From: an uncultured Clostridium sp.
GTDB taxonomy: Bacteria > Bacillota > Clostridia > Clostridiales > Clostridiaceae
Assembly (NCBI GenBank): GCA_934746785.1
Contig: CAKVFO010000089.1
Span: forward strand, 1 to 13,790
Length of the DNA stretch: 13,790 bases
Reading direction: 5' to 3'
Positions 7,443-13,790 of this stretch are shown here, one piece after another. Within the stretch, counting starts at the first letter, position 1. The number at the start of each line of letters is the position of its first letter. A model generated the notes under the pieces. The model was not told where the DNA came from. It was given only the letters and a program-made list of their open reading frames with translations, and ran no database searches. The position numbers were made by a program, and so were the translations under genes.

Positions 7443-8384
7443 TTAATTACTATACTTTTTTGTAAGATTCAATGGAACAATAGTAGAATCCTTTCTCATA
7501 ACTATACCTGATGCAATTCCATAACATACACAATCTGAATCTGGAAAATATTTTTGCATGTCTATATATATATCTTCCAATGAACTGTTATTTATATTTC
7601 CAAAGGAAAGAGGTACAGCAACACAAGGAGTTACTAATCCATCATTATTTATAGTTATATAGTTTATTCCAGCCATACATCCCATATATTCCTTTCCTTC
7701 AAATTCACAAAAATCAACTATAACAGGTAACGATTTCTCTTTACATGAATTCTTCCTTAATTCTTTAACAATTTCCTTACCCCTAGCATAAATTCTTCCT
7801 ACACGTTTACCCTCTAGTTTTCCTTGTGGTATCTGCATTACTATTCTAATTTCTTGCACCCCCAAGTTTGTTACAAATTTATTTATTGCTGTTAATGCAT
7901 CTACAAAAGCATTTTTATTATTTCTAAGTTTACATACCACATCTTCTTTATAATTGTCCTTCCATGCCTTTAGGTATTAATTTTATAATTTCATATATAT
8001 CTTTCCTAAGCATAGGCTCTCCACCAGTAATACCAATTGTTGATGTACCTAGATTATATAAACTTGTAATACATTTTTTTATATTTTCTAATGTCATTTC
8101 ATCTTTATTAACATATTTAGAACGAAAGCAATGCCAGCAGTTACAATGACACTTCCCTGTCACAACAATATCTGCCTGCATTGGTACATGTTTTTTATAA
8201 TTAGATATTTCGCTTATAGATTTAACCATTCTATCCCATGCCATACTTGGAATTAATGGAAAAAAGCTGTTAATAAATGATTTAGTACTTTCAGTATTGT
8301 AATTATATTTTTCATTTTTTTCATCTAAGCAGTCCTCTTTTCTTAAAGTAGAGTTCTGAATCAAAAAACATTTTTGTTATCCAT
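7443..8384 (-). pseudogene. Radical SAM peptide-maturase-like protein, broken by frameshift and internal deletion
   Basis: A radical SAM enzyme binds a [4Fe-4S] cluster and cleaves S-adenosylmethionine; in this setting it would modify a peptide. The first piece contains the cluster motif CHCNCWHC (CxxxCxxC) after QADIVVTGK, then GITGGEPMLRKDIYEIIKLI. The second piece holds a SPASM/twitch-like C-terminus (YMGCMAGINYITINNDGLVTP and C, FGNINNSSLEDIY, later C residues). About 90 residues of the barrel that should lie between are absent, and the frames differ at the junction near 7945. The true start is ATG at 8384 (MDNKNVF) with GGAGG at 8391-8395. It meets TGA after seven codons because a T run near 8363-8368 is one base short. 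The gene begins 20 bases after the ligase stop, as in an operon. Confidence 0.8.
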
Positions 8385-8404
8385 AATTATCCTCCATATA
8401 AAGT

Positions 8405-9457
8405 TTAATAAATATTTCTTTTGATTTTCCCAAGTGAAGTTCTCTTAAAACTATCTTTAAGTATTTTAAAATTAGAAATTCTTTTATAGTTTGGCAGCTG
8501 CTCATTTACCTTGTCTATAAATTCATTTATTTTACTTTCTACATTCTGAATTTTATTTTTTTCTATAAATATATAATCCAGATTTATTGCTACTGATAAC
8601 ACAGTAGCTCGTCCCACTTTTTCTACATAAACTACAAAACTATCAACTAACGGATTGCTATTAATCAACGATTCTAGTTCCTCTGGAGAAATATTATTAC
8701 CATCCTTCAATACTATAATATTCTTCTTTCGTCCTGTTATATGAAGGTACCCCTCTTTATGAATATATCCCAAATCCCCTGTTTTAAACCAGCCATCTTG
8801 AAAAGCGTCTCGCGTCGCTTGCTCATCTTTATAATATTCAGGCATAACAATCTTTCCTTTAACTAGTATTTCATTATCCATAATTTTTACATCACAATAT
8901 TCTTTAGGGGGTAATACTCCTACTGTACTTTTCTTTTTTTTATGAACCGGATTGCAACTTATCACAGGTGAACACTCAGTAATTCCATATCCATTAAGCA
9001 CTTCTACATTATAAGCATCAAAAAAATCTACTATCTCATCATTTAATGGAGCACCTCCGCTAATTATAATACTTAGATCTTCATTAATATATTTATAAAA
9101 TTCTGGCTGTTTTTTATTATTCTTTTCTGTTTGTAATTTTAAATTCTTATATAATCCTTCTACTATCATAGGCACAACAAACATGAGTTTTGGTCTAAAA
9201 GTCACTAAATCATTAAATAAATTACCAACTCCATCTCCAAAAGCAACAACACACCTATATGCCAATACTGGTAAAAGAATAGTAGTTGTAACACCAAACA
9301 TATGATGTAATGGTAATATTACTACTACCCTATCATTTGAATTTAATGTCTGTTCTCCAACTAGTAATTTAGTAGCAAAAACATCGTAATACAAATTACT
9401 TTGAGTAAGACATACGCCTTTACTTAAGCCTGTTGTTCCTGATGTAAATACTATCAT
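8405..9457 (-). pseudogene. AMP-forming acyl-CoA/acyl-ACP ligase, N-terminal third missing
   Basis: This family activates a carboxylic acid with ATP to an acyl-adenylate and passes it to a thiol. All motifs from the P-loop onward are present: TSGTTGLSKG (5-14), NGYGITECSP (155-164), GWFKTGDLGY (222-231), the hinge and A8 region TGRKKNIIVLKDGNNISPEE, and the catalytic lysine of the last motif (SLGKIKR, near the end). The usual 150-200 residues before the P-loop are missing; the open frame begins almost exactly at it, with no ribosome binding site. Upstream the sequence runs straight into a truncated ABC permease. A deletion has therefore joined the two genes out of frame. In the intact locus the ligase probably fed an acyl group to the peptide pathway (inference). 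Confidence 0.8.
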
Positions 9458-10130
9458 TGCTACTTTTACTTTTTATATATTTACTGTCATACTCATTTTT
9501 GCAATCATAGAAAAGCGCTGCAATATCAACTTGAATAACCATGTATAATATTGATGCTGAAATAAATGTACCTAATACTTTATTTTTTTTGCTTAATTGT
9601 CCAAAAGCTATTGATGTATACATAAATAAGTTATAGGTACTCATCGTACCAATCATCATAACAACTAATATTAATGAAATAATTATTGGATTTATTTTAA
9701 ATACATCGGACAATAGTAAAATACTACTATTAATTGATTCAAATAATCCATTTACATCATAAAATACCATCCATCTCGATAGCCCTATAGAAATAATTGA
9801 TAAAATGGTCCATACTATGGATGTTATTAATTTAGATAAAATTATTTCATTCACATCTGCAGGAAGTGTAAATGTTTGATATCCTTCTTCTGTTATCAAA
9901 TTAGAATAAAACCTCATTAGATTAACAACAAAATTAAATATAAAGAAAATTATTATTGCAAAAAAATATGTTATTTCTAATAACGATGGTAAAAAACTAA
10001 GAATTCCATCATATATTTTAAGATGAAGCATCAATGTTACAAAACATGTTAAAAATACCAACATAATATAACTTAGCATTATATATCTTGATGTAGCTTT
10101 GAAATCATATTTGATTAACTTATTAATCAT
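9420..10130 (-). pseudogene. ABC-2-type permease, C-terminus lost in a deletion
   Basis: The protein starts MINKLIKYDFKATSRY with five or so hydrophobic segments, typical of clostridial ABC-2 permeases paired with a YtrB-like ATPase. AGGAGG at 10141-10146 serves ATG at 10130 (or GTG at 10133). The start overlaps the ATPase stop at 10123 by a few bases, indicating translational coupling. Recognisable permease sequence ends at about SASILYMVIQV (near 9530). The rest of the frame, ending DSIYIRNNRLK, is partly the ligase gene read in the wrong frame down to a stop at 9420. The final membrane segment is lost. Exact junction: somewhere in about 9470-9530. Confidence 0.7.
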
Positions 10131-10730
10131 CACTATATCTCCTCCTAAAATATTGATCAATTGAAGCATTTTCATTTAGCTGCACTTCTTTTACATTCCT
10201 ATGCTCTATAATGTGTCCATCTTTGACTAGTATGATTTCATCTAAAATATTTTCAATATCAGTAATTAAATGAGTAGATATTAGTAATGTAGCATTTTTA
10301 TTATAGCTACCTAATATTATTTTTATTATATATTCTCTTGACAAAGGATCTACCCCTCCAATAGGTTCATCAAGACAATAAAGTTCAGCTTCTCTACTCA
10401 TTATTAATGCAAGATTAAAATCCTCATAAAAATCATGATAAAACTCAATTAATTCCTTTACCTTCATCCATGTACTTAATTGATTTCTCTCTGGTAAATA
10501 TGAAACTATTTTTTTGTTTCCTTTCCAGGCTTCATTCCATTTATAAGTATTTCTCCTTTTGTTGGTACTAGAAGTCCATTAATTAACTTAATTAATGTTG
10601 TTTTACCACTACCATTTGGTCCTAAAAGACCAACAATTTTTCCCTTTCCTACTTTAAGGTTAGCATCTTCTATTCCAAGTACATCATCATAGTATTTTGT
10701 TAATAATTTGCATTCAATGATCGTCTCCAT
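10123..10730 (-). pseudogene. ABC transporter ATPase, frameshifted and missing the signature motif
   Basis: The first piece (10730-10506) has the Walker A motif GPNGSGKTT (37-45) and ends at GKETKK with a stop. The frame then continues one base off as IVSYLPERNQLSTWMKVKEL. The cause is an A run of seven where eight would keep the frame. The second piece goes from YHDFYEDFNLA straight to LIMSREAELYCLDEP (Walker B) and ISTHLITDIENI (switch histidine). About 35 residues, including the LSxGx signature needed for ATP hydrolysis, are missing in frame. The start ATG at 10730 has GAGGAG ten bases upstream. The total is about 200 residues instead of about 235. Neighbours: a coupled permease downstream and a small membrane-anchored protein upstream. 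Confidence 0.85.
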
Positions 10731-10810
10731 TTTTAAAATTCTCCTCTTATTTCATTTCTTATGTGTACCACTCTGTTACTTAAACATAATACTTATACAA
10801 TATTTTCTAT

Positions 10811-11209
10811 TTATTCAATAGAAACGGAATAACTTCCTTTAGCCTTATCTGCTTTAAAACTTATTTTATATGAACTCTCTTCATCAACCTTAAATTTCAC
10901 TTCACCATTACCTTCATTTTTACTAAATACCTTATTTCCATCTTGATCTTCAATATCAATATTCAAACTACCTTCTTCAAGTTCTATATTGTATTTTACA
11001 GTTACTTCATCTTTCTTATCAAAGCTTATCTTTTTAGTCTTCTCACCATTATAATATTTAAACGATGCACTCATCGTATTTCCATATCCATCCTCAACAT
11101 ACCCAATTTTCATTTCAGAAAATCCACCCAAAAAGACTGATATCACAAAACCTATAACAATCATTCCTACTAGTACTACAAGTATTAATACTTTTTTATT
11201 ACTACGCAT
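10811..11209 (-). CDS. Small membrane-anchored protein of unknown function
   Basis: A 132-residue protein: basic start (MRSNKK), one hydrophobic segment at about 7-28, then a soluble domain, presumably extracellular, rich in beta strands, lysine and acidic residues (for example SLNIDIEDQDGNKVFSKN and KISFKADKAKGSYSVSIE). The layout resembles a small beta-sandwich domain such as those that bind sugars or lipids, but I cannot assign it. GGAGG at 11216-11220 leaves three bases to ATG 11212 and six to ATG 11209, so I prefer 11209. The frame is intact in the middle of decayed genes. It lies between the BtrH-like pseudogene and the ABC ATPase and may belong to the ABC unit. Confidence 0.75.
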   Translation of the reverse strand: MRSNKKVLILVVLVGMIVIGFVISVFLGGFSEMKIGYVEDGYGNTMSASFKYYNGEKTKKISFDKKDEVTVKYNIELEEGSLNIDIEDQDGNKVFSKNEGNGEVKFKVDEESSYKISFKADKAKGSYSVSIE

Positions 11210-11244
11210 CATATTCCTCCAAATATCTATTTATTTACCTTATA

Positions 11245-12221
11245 CTATATAAATAAAATCTTATTAATATACTTAAACTGTTTTTCTTCTCTAATGCTAA
11301 TTTCATCTATCAAATTAATAACATTATTATATTTATCATTAAATATACCTTTATCGTGTATAATACTCGTTAATATTCTAAAAAGCTTCTGCCAATGTAA
11401 ACCTATATCTTTAAAATCATTTCCTATCATATCTAATTCTTTTATTTTATACTTATTGGCACATGTTATTAATCCTTGACCAAATTCCATTCTAAATGCA
11501 GAATAACTTCCATACATCATATTATTCCTAACAAAGGCTATTACTAACTTTACAAAATTATACTGTAACTTATTATCAAAATTAATACTAGTTTTCATTT
11601 CAACCAGATCACGTCTTAAATTCCTTATACCATTTACCCCAAAGCTCGTTCCTATTCCTTCAAAACTTCCTAATGACACACATTCTTCTTTATCATTCAA
11701 CATAGTATTTGTTATATTGCGTAACCCTAAAAATAGAGATTCTTTAATTTTTTTATCAGTAACTTTTTCTATACCTGAATAATTATCTAAATAGTAACAC
11801 AATCCATCTGGTGAAATAGGGTTACACTTTGAAATTCTATATTTTTGTATATCAATAATATTAATTTCTGTAACCATATCCTTTTCATCTGTATTGGTTA
11901 ATACAACCAATGCTTTATCATTTGTATACCCTACTAACAGAAGTGTAGATAAATACTGCAAATTCACAAATTTATTAACTCGTTCTATATTACCATTATC
12001 AAGAAATCTTCCATCTATTTTAAATAAAACTGGAATATTATTATCTATTTTTCTTGCTTAATCTTTACACCTATATTTCTAAAAAATATATTTTCTAAAA
12101 AAATTTTTGATACTAGTGCATATGGAATTCTTTCTAATGAAACTCCAGGGATATGAATTTTATCGTACATAAAAGTAATTGATTCTCCAATAATTAGAGC
12201 TTCATAAGATATTAATTTCAT
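11245..12221 (-). pseudogene. BtrH-like (C39-like fold, DUF4872) protein with frameshift and probable N-terminal loss
   Basis: The start ATG at 12221 has AAGGAG six bases upstream and overlaps the M50 protease stop (12202), so the two were translationally coupled. The first frame reads MKLISYEALIIGESITFMYD onward for 58 codons to TAG at 12047-12045. The downstream frame takes over at about 12057 (ARKIDNNIPVLFKIDGRFLD) and runs to 11245. The pattern of xIPVLFKIDG, LLLVGYTNDKALVVLTNT and the late MMYGSYSAFRMEFGQGL...HWQKLF stretch fits the BtrH N-terminal domain plus DUF4872. BtrH moves an acyl group from a carrier protein to its acceptor in butirosin synthesis. The usual N-terminal Cys-containing segment (about 20-25 residues before the GxSxxF stretch) is missing. 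Family call by eye. Confidence 0.6.
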
Positions 12222-13074
12222 TTTTTTCTCCTTTATTAAAAGAAAGTTTATCTATATACTTCAAGATTACACTTATAGATTTTCTTATAATCATACTCAA
12301 AATTCTAATTATAAAAAACAAAGCAATATAAGTAGTAATTCTCGAAGACACATATTGCATAATACTTTCAAAAGAATAGTCTAAATTTAATACCCCAATG
12401 CTATAAAAACTTAGAATATCATCTTTTAAATTAGTTATAGCAAGAGTCACCGAATTATAAAGAAACCTCAAAAAATAAATATAAAAATAACTAGTTAATA
12501 TAAGATAAAAATCCAATACAATCTTTTTATCTCTACTTAAATTTACTTTTCTATAATCTTTTTTCAATATTTTTTAACCTATTTTTCCAAAGTTTGGTTA
12601 CTGTTCCTCTTATTTCAGATACGCCTAAATAGTCAACCAATACCCAATATCCATCTAATTTTATAAAAGGATTTAAATTAGCTATTATTTCAAAGCTAGA
12701 TAAAACTATCCCCATATTTAATAGCGAACTTCTAAATATAATCATATTTAATATGAATGTAATAGTTAAAATAACTGATTGAAAATAATACAGGCATTAT
12801 AAAATATACTGCTATTCCTATTCTCCCTGGTTTTGCCCCATAACATCTTATTCTTTTTAGCTTCAGTAATAGATTCAGTTCCCTCAATAAGACCATTTTT
12901 TATAAAGGCTACTTGTATTATTTTGTTTATATTATTTGTATCTATATTTAATGAATATTTTTCTAATAAAAAATCTTTGATTTCTACTATACTTCTTTTT
13001 CCATCAATCCCCCTATAAACATAATATATAAGTTTAGATACTTTCCAATTCCTATTATGGTAATTAATTATTCT
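12202..13074 (-). pseudogene. M50-type membrane metalloprotease of a peptide locus, in at least four pieces
   Basis: Pieces in order are: an N-terminal winged-helix-like domain from 13074 (INYHNRNWKVSKLIYYVYRG, IDGKRSIVEIKDF, NGLIEGTESITEAKKNKMLW); PGRIGIAVYFIMPVLFS at about 12830-12780; FILNMIIFRSSLLNMGIVLS through ANLNPFIKLDGYWVLVDYLG in another frame; and a C-terminal membrane part from about 12567 (KKDYRKVNLSRDKKIVLDF) to TGA at 12202. The NLNPFxKxDGYW motif carries the third zinc ligand of M50 peptidases. The HExxH motif and its membrane helix, expected just before PGRIGIA, are deleted. Another deletion follows PVLFS. A run of six A near 12553 causes the last frame change. M50 proteins in peptide clusters are thought to process or export the product. 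It no longer can. Confidence 0.75.
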
Positions 13075-13145
13075 CTGTCTCCTAATTCATCCATATAAAA
13101 ATCTAATTGTGAATCATCCATTGTAGTATTTAATGATTTAACCAT
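13068..13145 (-). CDS. Candidate second precursor leader, truncated and fused to the M50 remnant
   Basis: An ATG at 13145 with a very strong AAGGAGGAG (13154-13162, eight bases away) opens a 25-residue frame, MVKSLNTTMDDSQLDFYMDE then LGDRE, ending at TAA 13068. Its sequence follows the candidate precursor just upstream: both have KSLNT, then an acidic D(D/E), hydrophobic positions and an (E/D)EL. The leader match stops at the point where M50-type sequence begins in another frame (13074). I infer a second precursor copy whose core was deleted together with the M50 start. Alternatively, it is simply the true N-terminus of the M50 protein after a frameshift. Confidence 0.4.
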   Translation of the reverse strand: MVKSLNTTMDDSQLDFYMDELGDRE

Positions 13146-13162
13146 AATATTTTCTCCTCCTT

Positions 13163-13300
13163 CTATAAAAGATTAGCTTCTGCTCCACAAACATCTCCAG
13201 TACACAAAAATTCTGTCTTTTCCATCAGCTCTTCTATAATTAATTCCACTTTTTCTTCATCGCAATTAATTTCAGTATTTAGAGACTTAATATCTTTCAT
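13163..13300 (-). CDS. Candidate RiPP precursor peptide, 45 residues
   Basis: An intact short frame from ATG 13300 to TAG 13163. The first 30 residues are charged and leader-like (KSLNTEINCDEEKVELIIEE then LMEK). The last 15 are short, uncharged to acidic and Cys-containing: TEFLCTGDVCGAEANLL. Two Cys in a Cx4C arrangement could be substrates for a radical SAM thioether enzyme or a disulfide. The ribosome binding site is weak (AGTAGTGATA just upstream). The stop is followed at once by the strong site of the next small frame. Context supports the call: an RRE-like gene upstream, and M50 protease, BtrH-like protein and radical SAM downstream. It resembles the short Cys-bearing putative clostridial bacteriocin precursors found with radical SAM and acyl-carrier-related genes, but I cannot confirm membership. 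Confidence 0.5.
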   Translation of the reverse strand: MKDIKSLNTEINCDEEKVELIIEELMEKTEFLCTGDVCGAEANLL

Positions 13301-13351
13301 ATTATCACTACTAACTTTTTAATGATTATAATGGATTACTAATAGTTTGTG

Positions 13352-13576
13352 TTAAACAATACTTTTTTCAGTAATATAGCCTCTCTTTTTTAATACATCA
13401 TAAACATCCTTATCAAATTCACTTAAGAATGAACTATCTTTTTCAGCTTTTATTAATTTTTCTGCAACAAAATCATCTACAACATCAAAAAACCCTCTAT
13501 ATCCTTGAATTAAAAGATACTTATTCTCATTTTTCTTTAAGTTTAAATAAATATTATAATTACTAACTCTCTCCAC
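13352..13576 (-). CDS. RRE/PqqD-like small protein, probably the remaining N-terminus of a radical SAM maturase
   Basis: A 74-residue frame: SNYNIYLNLKKNENKYLLIQ, GYRGFFDVVDDFVAEKL, then LKKRGYITEKSIV. Three beta strands followed by helices and the R-G-Y-I/L pattern match the peptide-recognition (RRE) domain seen at the N-terminus of many radical SAM peptide maturases. In such proteins the sequence continues past this point into the radical SAM barrel; here a stop comes at once. It is either a stand-alone RRE or, more likely in this decayed area, a truncated maturase. The start is GTG at 13576 with AGAAGGGG a few bases upstream, and a good promoter lies at 13606-13634. It is the first gene of the locus. 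Confidence 0.5.
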   Translation of the reverse strand: MERVSNYNIYLNLKKNENKYLLIQGYRGFFDVVDDFVAEKLIKAEKDSSFLSEFDKDVYDVLKKRGYITEKSIV

Positions 13577-13605
13577 TTTATCCCCTTCTTACTTGTTTTT
13601 ATATT

Positions 13606-13634
13606 AATATACCATTTTTTTATTTTTTTGCAAA
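13606..13634 (-). promoter_or_regulatory. Promoter of the peptide locus
   Basis: Minus strand TTTGCA (13634-13629; or TTGCAA one base on), a 17-base spacer rich in A, and TATATT (13611-13606). It lies about 30 bases before the GTG of the RRE-like gene, with nothing between except the ribosome binding site. This is the only clear promoter for the locus down to the terminator at 7055-7110. Confidence 0.6.
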
Positions 13635-13720
13635 GTTAATCCAAAGTATTTATTTTTATTTTAACTATTTTTACATTTTTCTCTATAACTCTTTATTTTC
13701 ATACTTTACTATATAGAACA

Positions 13721-13754
13721 AAGTGGCTGACGCCACGCTCCCTTCGGGAAACTT
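13721..13754. repeat. GC-rich double hairpin in AT-rich DNA
   Basis: Two adjacent stem-loops: GTGGC/GCCAC around TGAC (13723-13736) and TCCC/GGGA around TTC (13739-13749). AAGT and ACTT at the outer ends could close the whole unit. About 70 percent G+C over 26 bases contrasts sharply with the flanks. It has the look of a dispersed repetitive element or a conserved RNA structure; one copy only is visible here. Confidence 0.4.
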
Positions 13755-13790
13755 AATTGAAAGTGTAAATTTAAAAGCATAGGATACTCA

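Noticed and set aside
7371..7460. AAGGAG at 7374-7379 followed by a plus-strand ATG and a 20-codon frame
   Set aside because: The spacing to the ATG is more than 20 bases and the frame is too short and AT-driven to support a gene.
5672..13145. Frameshifts as mere sequencing errors in homopolymers
   Set aside because: Some breaks are one-base homopolymer changes and could be read errors, but the large internal gaps (HExxH, ABC signature, NSS hinge, about 90 radical SAM residues) cannot be. Intact genes at 1-5574 contain many long A/T runs without breaks. Raw reads would still be needed for the single-base cases.

Overview
The window is AT-rich clostridial DNA. A trigger factor gene with a strong AGGAGG ribosome binding site, many TTG/GTG starts, VanW-like and TcaA-like envelope proteins and A/T-biased codons all point to Clostridium sensu stricto; the species cannot be named from this. 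Every protein gene I can support lies on the minus strand, so transcription runs from high to low coordinates.

Left part (1-5574), intact genes: trigger factor (tig, C-terminus cut off by the window edge), a membrane-anchored protein of unknown function, a protein with a cysteine-rich tail, a TcaA/YvbJ-like membrane protein, a small Cys-containing protein, and a VanW-family protein. Between the Cys-tail gene and the TcaA-like gene lies a plus-strand transcription unit with promoter, three hairpins and a terminator but no protein gene. It is a good candidate for an undescribed small RNA.

Right part (5672-13576), a gene graveyard: a sodium-dependent (NSS/SLC6) transporter, then the remains of what looks like a ribosomally made, modified peptide (RiPP) locus. 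In transcription order this holds an RRE-like fragment, a 45-residue Cys-containing candidate precursor, a second precursor leader apparently fused to a broken M50 membrane protease, a frameshifted BtrH/DUF4872-like protein, an intact small membrane-anchored protein, a broken ABC ATPase, a truncated ABC permease joined to an N-terminally truncated AMP-forming acyl ligase, and a broken radical SAM maturase. A minus-strand terminator stands at 7055-7110. Almost every long gene here has an internal or terminal deletion, several of which remove the catalytic motif, together with one-base slips. Promoter, ribosome binding sites and the short genes survive.

If intact, the set (precursor, RRE, radical SAM, M50 protease, BtrH-like acyltransferase/C39-like fold, acyl-activating ligase, ABC exporter) would suggest a peptide that is both radical-SAM-modified and acylated, then processed and exported. 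This is inference from families and gene order. The window shows only the decayed form; intact homologues in related strains would be the real system.
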